19,271 bases of DNA, from the NCBI GenBank assembly GCA_947460165.1, contig CANHKH010000017.1, positions 1-19,271 on the forward strand, written 5' to 3'. This DNA comes from Comamonadaceae bacterium (GTDB taxonomy: Bacteria; Pseudomonadota; Gammaproteobacteria; Burkholderiales; Burkholderiaceae_C). Below, piece by piece: positions 7,154 to 14,586 of this stretch; the stretch's first letter is position 1, and each line of letters begins with the position of its first letter. A program made the position numbers and the translations under genes. Under the pieces are notes generated by a model. That model had not been told where the DNA came from. It worked only from the letters and a program-made list of their open reading frames with translations, and searched no databases.

Positions 7154-8131
7154 ATGAACACACCTTCACGCCGAACAGCCCTTGGCGCCTTTTTACTGGC
7201 CATGTGGATGACCCCCTTGGTCGCCTGGGCCCAAGACTGGCCCAGCAAGCCGATCAGAATGATCGTCAATTTTGCCCCGGGCAGTTCACCCGATGTGCTG
7301 GGCCGCGCGGTGGCCACGCCCTTGTCGCAAGCACTGGGGGTTCCCGTGCTGGTGGAGAACCGCGCTGGCGCAGGCGGCGTTGTCGGTGCGGACGCGGCGG
7401 CCAAGTCCCCAGGCGATGGCTACACCTTGCTCATGGCCGCAGGCAGCACCATGGTGGTGGTGCCCACCTTGAACGCCAAACTGCCCTATGACCCCAGCAA
7501 GGACCTGCTCCCCGTGGCCGCCACCGCAAGGCTGGAGCTGTTCTTGGTGGTGCGTGCCAACTCGCCCTACCAAACGTTTGCCGATCTGCAAAAGTTTGCC
7601 CGCAGCAACCCGGGCAAGCTCAGTTATGGCAGCCCGGGCAACGGTTCCACACCGCACATAGGCGCCGAGATGCTCAAAAGCATGGCCGGCATGTATGCGG
7701 TGCACATTCCCTACCGGGGCTCGGCCCCCGCCCTGCAGGACCTGCTGGCGGGCAACCTCGATTTTTTCTTAGACCCAGGCATTGCCGCGCCTCACATTCG
7801 CTCTGGCGCTTTGCGCTTGCTGGCCGTGGGCAGCACCAAACGGTCTTTTCTGTATCCGGAAACACCCACTTTGGATGAGCTGGGTCTCAAAGGCTATGAC
7901 GGGGGCTCCACCCACAGTTTTTATGCCCCGGCTGGCACACCCGCGGCCGTGATAGAGCGGCTGAACCGCGAGATCAACCGCATTTTGGTCACGCCAGCGC
8001 TCACGCAAGTGATACGAGGCCTGGGGGCAGAGCCCAGCCCCATGACACCCACCCAACTGCTGGCACTCAATGCCGCCGACACGCGCCGCTTTGCGGCCAT
8101 CATCAAAGAAAAAGGCATCAAGGCCGATTGA
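7154..8131 (+). CDS. Bug-family (TctC-like) periplasmic solute-binding protein, copy 1 of a tandem pair
   Basis: A periplasmic protein that binds a small carboxylate or related molecule and delivers it to a tripartite tricarboxylate transporter or a sensor. The start at 7154 is fixed by AGGAGA 7 nt upstream and by a leader of SRRT (residues 5-8), a hydrophobic core and cleavage after AWA at about residue 26. The mature part has Bug landmarks: WPSKPIRMIVNF, the GSSPDVLGR loop, VENRAGAGG, DGYTLL and the HIPYRGSAPALQDLLAGNLD segment. At 325 aa it is normal length. No TctA or TctB membrane genes are in the window, typical of the many orphan Bug genes in Burkholderiales. It is about 92% identical to the next gene; 64 nt separate the two. 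Ligand unknown. Confidence 0.92.
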   Translation: MNTPSRRTALGAFLLAMWMTPLVAWAQDWPSKPIRMIVNFAPGSSPDVLGRAVATPLSQALGVPVLVENRAGAGGVVGADAAAKSPGDGYTLLMAAGSTMVVVPTLNAKLPYDPSKDLLPVAATARLELFLVVRANSPYQTFADLQKFARSNPGKLSYGSPGNGSTPHIGAEMLKSMAGMYAVHIPYRGSAPALQDLLAGNLDFFLDPGIAAPHIRSGALRLLAVGSTKRSFLYPETPTLDELGLKGYDGGSTHSFYAPAGTPAAVIERLNREINRILVTPALTQVIRGLGAEPSPMTPTQLLALNAADTRRFAAIIKEKGIKAD

Positions 8132-8195
8132 CAACAAGCTCAGCCCCCGGCCACGCTGAAACCCTTCCATGCCCCCTACAAAGGAGACTCCAAAG

Positions 8196-9173
8196 ATGCA
8201 CACACCTTCACGCCGAACCACCCTTGGCGCCTGCTTACTGGGCATGCTGATGACCCCCCTGGTCGCCTTGGCCCAGGACTGGCCCAGCAAGCCGATACGG
8301 GTGATTGTCAATGTCGCTGCAGGCAGTTCGCCCGATGTGCTGGGCCGTGCGGTGGCCACGCCTTTGTCGCAAGCGCTGGGCGTGCCGGTGCTGGTGGAAA
8401 ACCGCACGGGCGCAGGCGGCATCGTCGGGGCGGATGTGGCTGCCAAGTCCCCGGGCGATGGCTACACCTTGCTGATGGCGGCCGGCAGCACCATGGTGGT
8501 GGTGCCCACCATCACGGCCAAACTGCCCTACGACCCTGACAAAGACTTGCTTCCGGTGGCCGCCACCGCACGGCTGGAGCTGTTCTTGGTGGTGCGCGCC
8601 AACTCGCCCTTCCAAAGCTTTGCCGATTTGCAAAAGTTTGCCCGCAGCAACCCAGGCAAGCTCAGTTATGGTAGCCCGGGCAACGGCTCGACGCCGCACA
8701 TAGGCGCCGAGATGCTCAAAAGCATGGCCGGCATGTATGCGGTGCACATCCCCTACCGAGGCTCGGCGCCCGCCCTGCAGGACTTGCTGGCGGGCAACCT
8801 CGACTTTTTCTTTGACCCTGGCATTGCCGCGCCTCACATCCGCTCTGGAGCTTTGCGCTTGCTGGCCGTGGGCAGCACCAAGCGCTCATTTCTTTACCCA
8901 GACACGCCCACCCTGGCTGAGCTGGGCCTCAAAGGTTATGACGGGGGCTCCACCCACAGTTTTTATGCGCCTGCTGGCACACCGCAGCCCGTGATAGAGC
9001 GGCTCAACCGCGAGATCAACCGCATCTTGGTCACGCCAGCGCTCACGCAAGTCATCCGCAGCTTGGGGGCAGAACCGACCCCGATGACGCCAGCACAGCT
9101 GTTGGCACTCAATGCCGCCGACACACGCCGCTATGCAGCCATCATCAAGGAAAAAGGCATCAAGGGGGATTGA
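8196..9173 (+). CDS. Bug-family (TctC-like) periplasmic solute-binding protein, copy 2 of a tandem pair
   Basis: A duplicate of the preceding gene: same length (325 aa), aligned without gaps, and by my count differing at about 27 residues. Start 8196 is chosen because AAGGAG at 8181-8186 is well spaced and the protein then aligns from residue 1 with copy 1; an ATG at 8169 in frame lacks this support. Six changes fall within the first 25 residues (signal peptide). Others lie beside the ligand loop (M36V, F40V, P42A) and the VENR-GAGG loop (A71T, V76I). The core segments around the HIPYRG motif are identical. The leader again has SRRT. The pair may bind related ligands, or may simply be a recent duplication raising dosage. 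Confidence 0.92.
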   Translation: MHTPSRRTTLGACLLGMLMTPLVALAQDWPSKPIRVIVNVAAGSSPDVLGRAVATPLSQALGVPVLVENRTGAGGIVGADVAAKSPGDGYTLLMAAGSTMVVVPTITAKLPYDPDKDLLPVAATARLELFLVVRANSPFQSFADLQKFARSNPGKLSYGSPGNGSTPHIGAEMLKSMAGMYAVHIPYRGSAPALQDLLAGNLDFFFDPGIAAPHIRSGALRLLAVGSTKRSFLYPDTPTLAELGLKGYDGGSTHSFYAPAGTPQPVIERLNREINRILVTPALTQVIRSLGAEPTPMTPAQLLALNAADTRRYAAIIKEKGIKGD

Positions 9174-9291
9174 CGCGCGTGGCTGCTCCCCGTGTCCCTA
9201 CCGGCACCCGAAAGCGCCACGACTTTGACCTGCGAGGCCATCCTTGCCTGGGCAGCGACGGACGACTTCACAGGCCAGCAGTCAAGTCAAC

Positions 9292-10281
9292 TCACTCCGC
9301 CTGGATGTTGTTGTCTTTGATGGCTTTGGCGTAACGGGCCAACTGGTCGCGCACCAAGTTGGTGGTCTGCTCAGGACGCAGGCCGTTGGCTTTGAGGCCC
9401 AGACCTGCGAAGCGGGCTTTGACTTCGGGGTCGGCGAGCGCCTTGACCACTTCGCTTTGCAAGCGGTCAACGATGGGCTTGGGCGTGCCTTTGGGGGCGG
9501 CCAAAGAGAACCAGGTGCTGAAGTCAAAGCCTTGAATGCCTTGCTCTTTCACCGTGGGGGCGTCGGGGTACTCGCTGTTGCGGGCATCTGCAAACACGCC
9601 AATCATGCGCAGCTTGCCGCCTTTGAGCAAAGCAGACACCGTGGCAATGCCTTGAAAGGCCACGTCAATTTGGCCGCCTGCCACGTCCAGAGCGGCTTGG
9701 CTGGCGCCGCGGTAAGGCACATGCTTCATGTCTATGCCGGTGTGCGCGGTGAACAAAGCGCCGGCCAGGTGCTGGGGGCTGCCGCTGCCACCCGAGGAGT
9801 AGGTGAGCTTGCCAGGCGCCGCTTTGGCTGCCGCCACCAGCTCGGTGGTGGATTTATAGGGCGAGGTGGTCGCCACAGAAATAGAGAATTCGATGGTGGC
9901 CACTTGCGAGATGTGGGCAAAGTCGGTGACCGGGTTGAACGGCGTGTTGCGGTTCAGGTTGGGCACCATGGTCAGCAAGCTGTCGTTGAAGCCGCCCAGG
10001 GTGTAGCCGTCGGCGGCAGCCTTGGCCACGCGCTCGGCGCCTATCAGGCCCGAGGCGCCGGTGATGTTTTCAATCACAAAGGGCTGGCCCATGTTGGTGG
10101 ACATTTTTTGCGCCAAGATGCGGGCGGCCACGTCCACCGCGCTGCCAGCGGCCAGCGGCACGATCAGGCGAATCGGCTTGTCGGGGTAGTTGCTTTGCGC
10201 GTGGACGGGCAAGGCCAGGGTCATGCTGCTGACTGCCAAGCACAGGGCCGTGCGGCGGCTCAAAATGGTAGAAATTTTCAT
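9292..10281 (-). CDS. Bug-family (TctC-like) periplasmic solute-binding protein (third Bug)
   Basis: A 329-residue periplasmic binding protein. The start at 10281 is preferred over the longer reading from 10329, because it has a purine-rich AGAGAGA at 10286-10292 and yields a proper leader: MKISTILSRRTA, a hydrophobic stretch and an HAQ cleavage region near residue 30. Bug landmarks are YPDKPIRLIVPLAAGSAVDVAAR, the IENITGASG loop, DGYTLGG and HVPYRGASQAALDVAGGQID. It is clearly diverged from the tandem pair, so it arose separately. It lies 44 nt after the amidohydrolase gene and is the last gene of the minus-strand hydroxylase operon, so it probably serves the compound which that operon degrades. 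It converges with the tandem Bug pair over a 118-bp gap with no clear terminator. Confidence 0.92.
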   Translation of the reverse strand: MKISTILSRRTALCLAVSSMTLALPVHAQSNYPDKPIRLIVPLAAGSAVDVAARILAQKMSTNMGQPFVIENITGASGLIGAERVAKAAADGYTLGGFNDSLLTMVPNLNRNTPFNPVTDFAHISQVATIEFSISVATTSPYKSTTELVAAAKAAPGKLTYSSGGSGSPQHLAGALFTAHTGIDMKHVPYRGASQAALDVAGGQIDVAFQGIATVSALLKGGKLRMIGVFADARNSEYPDAPTVKEQGIQGFDFSTWFSLAAPKGTPKPIVDRLQSEVVKALADPEVKARFAGLGLKANGLRPEQTTNLVRDQLARYAKAIKDNNIQAE

Positions 10282-10325
10282 GTTGTCTCTCTGTAGGTTG
10301 AATAAAAAACTTGTTCGACTGCGCG

Positions 10326-11444
10326 TCACGGTGCCAAGCCCAGCACGCGGATGGCGTTTTCACCCAAGATGGCCAGGCGATCGTCGTCGCTGAGCTCGGG
10401 GGTGGCCATGACGTGGGAGACCGGGTCTTCTTCCCAGGGGATGGGGTGGTCGGTGCCCATCATGATCTGGCTGGCACCCACTTCAGCGGCCAAATGGCGC
10501 AAGGCTTCGCCCGTGAAGACCAGCGCGTCAAAGTAAATGTGCCGGATGTACTCGGTGGGCTTTTTCTTGAGCACGATCTCGGGGTTGCAGTTTTGTGGCG
10601 ACACAAAGCAGCTGCGGTCCATGCGCGGGGCGTAGGAGCCCAAAAACCCACCGCCGTGCGCACCCAGCACCTTGAGCTCGGGAAACTTGTCAAAAACGCC
10701 TTCAAAAATGAGCTTTTGCAAGGCGATGGTGGTGTCCAGCGGGTTGCCAATCACATTGGACAGCCAGCCGTTGCCCTTGAAGCGCGCTTGCAGCTCGGGC
10801 GTGCTTTGCGGGTGCACAAACAGCATCACACCCAGCTCTTGGGCCTTGGCCAACACCGGGTGAAACTGCGGGTGTGCAAAGTCGATGCCGGCCACATTGC
10901 CGCCTATGGCCGCGCCTTTGAGGCCTTGCTTTTTCACGGCTTCTTCCAGCATGGCCACGGCCAAGTCAGGGAACTGCATGGGCAGCGAGGCAAAGGCGGC
11001 CAGGCGCTTGGGCTGGCGGGCCGAGAGTTCGGCCAAATTGCTGTTGTGGATGCGGCAAATCGCCTCGGCGGTGTCGCGGTCTTTTTTGTACCAAAAGGGG
11101 TTGATGCTCAGCACCTGCATGTCCACGCCCATGCGGTCCATGGCCTCCAGCCGGGCCGCCATTTGCAGCTCCACTTGCAAAAAGTGCTCAGGCACGCCTT
11201 TGACGGGCGGCAGCACGGCTTTGGCCTCCTCGCCCATGAGGTCAAGTGCGGCCTGAAAGTAGCAATGCGCGTGCACGTCCACGGTACGGGCTTTTTGGCC
11301 TTTGATCACCACAGGTGCGCGGCCTTGAGGCTCAGCAGCCCCACCGCCGCCACCGGGCACGATGGGCAGGCCGGAGCAGCTGCAAAACCAAAAGCAGCCG
11401 GGGCTGTGGGATTGGACCGAAGGGAAAAGGCGGTTGTGAAGCAT
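10326..11444 (-). CDS. Amidohydrolase-family protein, ACMSD-like (amidohydrolase 2) metal-dependent decarboxylase or hydrolase
   Basis: A TIM-barrel metal enzyme. Metal-site residues are visible as His58 and His60 in DVHAHCY, His211 in LFVHPQ, His263 in GAHGGG and Asp332 in MGTDHP, the arrangement of aminocarboxymuconate-semialdehyde decarboxylase and relatives, including aromatic-acid decarboxylases and 4-oxalomesaconate hydratase. The protein of 372 aa has about 50 residues before the barrel, containing a Cys-rich stretch (CFWFCSC) and a Gly run. The ATG has no good ribosome binding site, so the true start may be internal, for example at in-frame GTG codons near Val45. It lies downstream of the Mo-hydroxylase genes by 48 nt and before a Bug gene, suggesting it acts on the hydroxylated product. 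The reaction is unknown. Confidence 0.88.
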   Translation of the reverse strand: MLHNRLFPSVQSHSPGCFWFCSCSGLPIVPGGGGGAAEPQGRAPVVIKGQKARTVDVHAHCYFQAALDLMGEEAKAVLPPVKGVPEHFLQVELQMAARLEAMDRMGVDMQVLSINPFWYKKDRDTAEAICRIHNSNLAELSARQPKRLAAFASLPMQFPDLAVAMLEEAVKKQGLKGAAIGGNVAGIDFAHPQFHPVLAKAQELGVMLFVHPQSTPELQARFKGNGWLSNVIGNPLDTTIALQKLIFEGVFDKFPELKVLGAHGGGFLGSYAPRMDRSCFVSPQNCNPEIVLKKKPTEYIRHIYFDALVFTGEALRHLAAEVGASQIMMGTDHPIPWEEDPVSHVMATPELSDDDRLAILGENAIRVLGLAP

Positions 11445-11492
11445 GGGAAGGTGAGGCTTAAAAAGCGGCCAAAGTGGCGGAAATGAAAAAAA

Positions 11493-11966
11493 TCAGGCGG
11501 TCTTGGCCAGCTGCTGGGCGGCTTTTTCAATGGCGCGCACCATGCGGTTGTGCGCGCCACAGCGGCACAGGTGCTTGTCCAGCGCCTGGGCAATGTCCTG
11601 CCGGCTGGGACTGGGGTTGGCGGCCAAGAGCGCGCTGGCTGCGGTCAAGATGCCCGAGACGCAGTAGCCGCATTGGGCGGCGCGCTCTTCAATGAAGGCG
11701 GTTTGCAGCGCATGCGGCACCTCGGGCGTGCCCAGGCCTTCGAGCGTGGTGACTTGGCTGCCCTGCACAGACCACACCGGCAGGTTGCACGAGGTTTGCG
11801 GCCGGCCATCGACCAGCACCGTGCAAGCGCCGCACTCGCCTTGGCCGCAGCCGAACTTGGGGCCACTCAGGCCCAGCTCGCCGCGCAAGACCGACAGCAA
11901 ATTGGCCTGCGGGTCACCGGCAAAGCGCACGGCTTGTTGGTTGACATGAAACATGGGTGAGGTCAC
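11493..11966 (-). CDS. [2Fe-2S] small subunit of an isoquinoline 1-oxidoreductase-type molybdenum hydroxylase
   Basis: Carries two [2Fe-2S] clusters that pass electrons from the Mo site of the large subunit to an external acceptor. From the chosen start it has 157 aa. The plant-type cluster cysteines are Cys40, Cys45, Cys48 and Cys60 (FGCGQGECGAC then SC), and the second cluster uses Cys99, Cys102, Cys134 and Cys136 (QCGYC and LCRCG). All eight are present. Three starts are possible: GTG at 11966 with GGAG 6 nt upstream (11973-11976), ATG at 11954 without a ribosome site, and ATG at 12026 overlapping the large-subunit gene. I chose the GTG for its ribosome site. No FAD-subunit gene is adjacent, as is usual for this IorAB-like class. 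Confidence 0.9.
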   Translation of the reverse strand: MTSPMFHVNQQAVRFAGDPQANLLSVLRGELGLSGPKFGCGQGECGACTVLVDGRPQTSCNLPVWSVQGSQVTTLEGLGTPEVPHALQTAFIEERAAQCGYCVSGILTAASALLAANPSPSRQDIAQALDKHLCRCGAHNRMVRAIEKAAQQLAKTA

Positions 11967-12006
11967 GAAAGGCTCCGGGTGTTGCCAGAAAGCAGTGAAA
12001 AAACGC

Positions 12007-14214
12007 TCAAAGCGCGTCGGCCGCATGCACGGCGCGCAGCAAGTTGTCAGGGCTCAAAGGCAGCTCGCGCACGCGCACGCCCAGGGCCTGGCACACGGCG
12101 TTGCCCAGGGCGCCAACCACAGGACCATGGGCGGCCTCACCCGCGCCCAAGGGCGCTTGGTCGGGCCGGTCAATCACATGCACGCGCACCTCGGGCACCT
12201 CGGAAAAGCGCAGCAAGGGGTAAGTCACCCAGTCGTTGGAGGTGACGCCTTGGGCGTCAAAGCTCACCTGCTCCTTGATCGCCCAGCTGGTGGCCTGCAC
12301 TGCGCCGCCTTCCATTTGGTTGATGACGCCGTCCAGGTCCACCACCATGCCCACGTCGACCGCCAAGTCAATCTGCAGCACGCGCACTTGCTCAGTGACT
12401 TGCACGCGGGCAATGGCCGCGCACCAGGCGCCTGAATTTTTATACCGCGCCCAGGCCAGGCCCTGGCCCACGCCTTCGGGCTCTTTTTGCCCCCACCAGC
12501 TGGACTGCGAGGTGACTTTTTCCAGCACGGCCAAGGCCCGGGGGTCGTCCAGGTGCTGCTTGCGAAAAGCCAGCGGGTCTTGGCCACATTTGGAGGCCAG
12601 CTCGTCCACAAAAGACTCGATGGCAAACACATTGGCAAAAGCACCCAGCGCCCGCATGGCAGACGTGCGCAAGGGCATGACCAGCAGCCGGTGGTTGAGC
12701 ACCTGCAGGTTGGGCACCTGGTAGGCGGGCACCGCGTTGCGCTCGGCACCGCCCCCGGCGGCCAGCGGCGGGTTGACGGGAATGGGCATGGCCGTGGCCA
12801 GCTCTCTTTGGGTGGCGGCCAAGAGCGCAGGCGCTGCCGCACGGCCAGGGCGCGTGCTGTAGCCATTGGCCCACAGCGCATGCTGCCAATGGCTGATGCG
12901 GCCTTGCTCGTCCACGCGGGCGCGCAGGGCCACGCGGTGGGCTGCGGCAAAAGGGCCGTGCGTCAATTCGTCAGCGCGCGACCACAGCACCCGCACAGGC
13001 TGGCCCGGGCAGCGCAAGGCCATGAGCACGGCGTCAAAGGCCACGTCGTCGGCGCCGTTATGGCCGTAGCAGCCCGCGCTCTCCACATGGCGCAGCACGA
13101 TCTGCTCTTTGGCCACGGGCGTGGGCTCGGCCGCCAAGGCCTTGACCAAGTCGTCGCGCAGGTTGTGTATGCCCTGGCTGTGCGACCACACCTGCAACTG
13201 CTGGCCGTCCCACAAGGCCACGGCACACGAGGTGCCAATGGAGGCGTGGGCCAGGTAAGGCTTGAGGTAGACCGCGCTGTGCTGCAAACCGTCGCTGGGC
13301 CAGTCGTCCACGGCTTGGCCACGCTCGGCCGTGACGGTGGTTTGGTGGGGTGCACGCTGCAAAAACCCGTCCAAGTCATGCGGCTCGGGCATGGCGCTGC
13401 CCGCTTGCCAGCGCAGCTGGGCCGCAAGCTTGGCACAAGCTGCATCGGCTTGACGCTCCTGGGCAGCGAGCACGGCCACAAAGCGGCCGTCGCGCCAAAT
13501 TTGCACGCCATCACCCAGTGCCGTGACAACTTCTGCTGGCCAATGCGCCAAGGTCGCATCCATGGTGGGCGGGCGAAGCACCCGGCCGTGCAGCATGCCT
13601 GGCAGGCGCAAGTCTGCAATGAACCGGGCGTGGCCAAAGACCTTGTCGGCCAGGTCCAGCCGGGGTGGCTTGGCTTGGCCCATCAAGCGCCTGTCTTGCG
13701 GCGCTTTGGGTTGGGCCGCGAGCGGGCATTCGATGTCCAAGTCCACGCCCTGGAGCAAGCTGGCGTAATGGCCCAACTCGGCGCCTTGGGCCGAGTAAAA
13801 CACGCCCTCGCGAACGCTGATGGAGCCCCGCTCATGGCCAGACACTTCGGCCGCGCGCTGCAGGGCCATGGCCCGCACTTCGGCACAGGCTTGGCGCAAG
13901 GCGCCGCCGCTGTCTTGCACCGACAAGCTGCCGGAGGTGACGCCCTCGTCCGGCCCGTGGGCGGTGTTGGCGCTGTGCATGCGCACGGCCGACCAAGGCA
14001 CATCCAACTCCTCGGCCACGATGAGTTGCAAAGCCGTCAAGATGCCCTGCCCCAGTTCCACCTTGCCAATGAAGACCTGCACCTGGCCGGGCTGGCTCAG
14101 ATCCAGCCACTGGGCCAGGCGGCGGTTGGTGTGCAAGCTGCCGGGCAGCTGCGGGCTGCCGTCTTGCCGGTCAATGACAAAACCACGGATGGCTGGGGGG
14201 TTGGTGGGGGTCAT
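12007..14214 (-). CDS. Molybdopterin-binding large subunit of an isoquinoline 1-oxidoreductase-type hydroxylase (xanthine oxidase family)
   Basis: The catalytic subunit that hydroxylates a C-H bond, often next to a ring nitrogen or of an aldehyde, with oxygen from water, at a molybdenum-cytosine-dinucleotide centre. The length of 735 aa fits IorB-type proteins. Landmarks are GKVELGQGI (50-58), an internal second-domain start near 185, the cofactor-binding GCYGHNGADDVAFDA segment (381-395), RALGAFANVFAIESFVDELA (521-540), and the C-terminal PLGAGEAAHGP with catalytic Glu693. There is no N-terminal Tat signal, so it is probably cytosolic, unlike some relatives. ATG 14214 is chosen over an in-frame TTG two codons upstream; no strong ribosome site is visible. 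It lies 41 nt before the small-subunit start. The substrate is unknown; N-heterocycles are typical of the family. Confidence 0.92.
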   Translation of the reverse strand: MTPTNPPAIRGFVIDRQDGSPQLPGSLHTNRRLAQWLDLSQPGQVQVFIGKVELGQGILTALQLIVAEELDVPWSAVRMHSANTAHGPDEGVTSGSLSVQDSGGALRQACAEVRAMALQRAAEVSGHERGSISVREGVFYSAQGAELGHYASLLQGVDLDIECPLAAQPKAPQDRRLMGQAKPPRLDLADKVFGHARFIADLRLPGMLHGRVLRPPTMDATLAHWPAEVVTALGDGVQIWRDGRFVAVLAAQERQADAACAKLAAQLRWQAGSAMPEPHDLDGFLQRAPHQTTVTAERGQAVDDWPSDGLQHSAVYLKPYLAHASIGTSCAVALWDGQQLQVWSHSQGIHNLRDDLVKALAAEPTPVAKEQIVLRHVESAGCYGHNGADDVAFDAVLMALRCPGQPVRVLWSRADELTHGPFAAAHRVALRARVDEQGRISHWQHALWANGYSTRPGRAAAPALLAATQRELATAMPIPVNPPLAAGGGAERNAVPAYQVPNLQVLNHRLLVMPLRTSAMRALGAFANVFAIESFVDELASKCGQDPLAFRKQHLDDPRALAVLEKVTSQSSWWGQKEPEGVGQGLAWARYKNSGAWCAAIARVQVTEQVRVLQIDLAVDVGMVVDLDGVINQMEGGAVQATSWAIKEQVSFDAQGVTSNDWVTYPLLRFSEVPEVRVHVIDRPDQAPLGAGEAAHGPVVGALGNAVCQALGVRVRELPLSPDNLLRAVHAADAL

Positions 14215-14398
14215 GGGCAAGTTGTTGGCGTGAGGCTAGCGCGCCAGAGGGCGCACACATCGAGACACAAGGCTTCAGGGCGCGAGGGACAGAGAAAATT
14301 GAAGGCACACAGGCTGTAAGAGATAGCAAATCGGCATACCAGCCGGCTTGGCACCCTGAGCACACAGCTCAGACCGAATGGCTGATAACTTTAAGGAT

Positions 14399-14426
14399 TT
14401 TATAAAAGCGTGCAGCCCGGGTCCAA
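14399..14426 (-). promoter_or_regulatory. Candidate promoter for the molybdenum-hydroxylase operon
   Basis: Read on the minus strand, TTGGAC (14421-14426) and TATAAA (14399-14404) are 16 bp apart. The -10 box matches five of six consensus bases and the -35 box three, which fits an activator-dependent promoter. Transcription would begin near 14392, giving an untranslated leader of roughly 180 nt before the large-subunit start. Confidence 0.4.
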
Positions 14427-14431
14427 TATCA

Positions 14432-14448
14432 ATTGCACTGTTTGCAAT
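14432..14448. promoter_or_regulatory. Candidate activator-binding dyad upstream of the hydroxylase promoter
   Basis: ATTGCA (14432-14437) and TGCAAT (14443-14448) form a perfect 6-bp inverted repeat with a 5-nt centre, the size and T-N11-A layout of many LysR-type boxes. It begins 5 bp upstream of the candidate -35 box on the minus strand, a position suited to an activator. No regulator gene lies in the window, so the binding protein is unknown. Confidence 0.4.
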
Positions 14449-14495
14449 AGCAATGTTGGATGGCAGCCGTCAGGGTAAACCAGAGTCGGCGGGGC

Positions 14496-14531
14496 CAAGG
14501 TGGGCTGAGTGCGGCTGAGACCTCCACCTTG
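14496..14531. promoter_or_regulatory. Inverted repeat enclosing a 10-bp-spaced direct repeat upstream of the hydratase gene
   Basis: CAAGGTGG (14496-14503) and CCACCTTG (14524-14531) are perfect 8-bp inverted arms, 20 bp apart. Between them GCTGAG occurs twice (14504-14509 and 14514-14519), exactly 10 bp apart, one helical turn. It ends 55 bp before the hydratase ATG. It could be an operator or a leader stem-loop in the mRNA. The pattern is seen; the function is inferred. Confidence 0.35.
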
Positions 14532-14586
14532 CAGCAGGGGGACTGATAAAGTGGTTTGCATTTAAGAAGCTTCAAAAAGGTTGACC

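Larger units (their letters stand above)
14215..14586. other. 372-bp divergent intergenic region
   Basis: It separates the minus-strand hydroxylase operon from the plus-strand hydratase gene. The stretch 14381-14450 is much more AT-rich than the surroundings. It contains a candidate minus-strand promoter, one dyad upstream of it, and a second inverted repeat closer to the hydratase (annotated separately). A GTTTGCA word occurs at 14440-14446 within the first dyad and again at 14554-14560. No gene, RNA or mobile element is evident, and no convincing plus-strand -35/-10 pair was found. Confidence 0.6.

Noticed and set aside
9174..9291. Searched the convergent gap between the tandem Bug pair and the third Bug gene for a terminator
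   Set aside because: Only distant or very short complementary segments (such as CGTGGC with GCCACG about 30 bp apart) were found, too weak to annotate.
10311..11486. A 391-codon plus-strand open frame opposite the amidohydrolase
   Set aside because: Mirror of the amidohydrolase reading frame, His/Gly/Gln-rich, with no motif.
12487..14319. A 610-codon open frame on the plus strand opposite the Mo-hydroxylase large subunit
   Set aside because: It runs antisense to a gene with clear family motifs, is rich in His, Gly and Arg with no recognisable domain, and is the expected by-product of GC-rich codon use.
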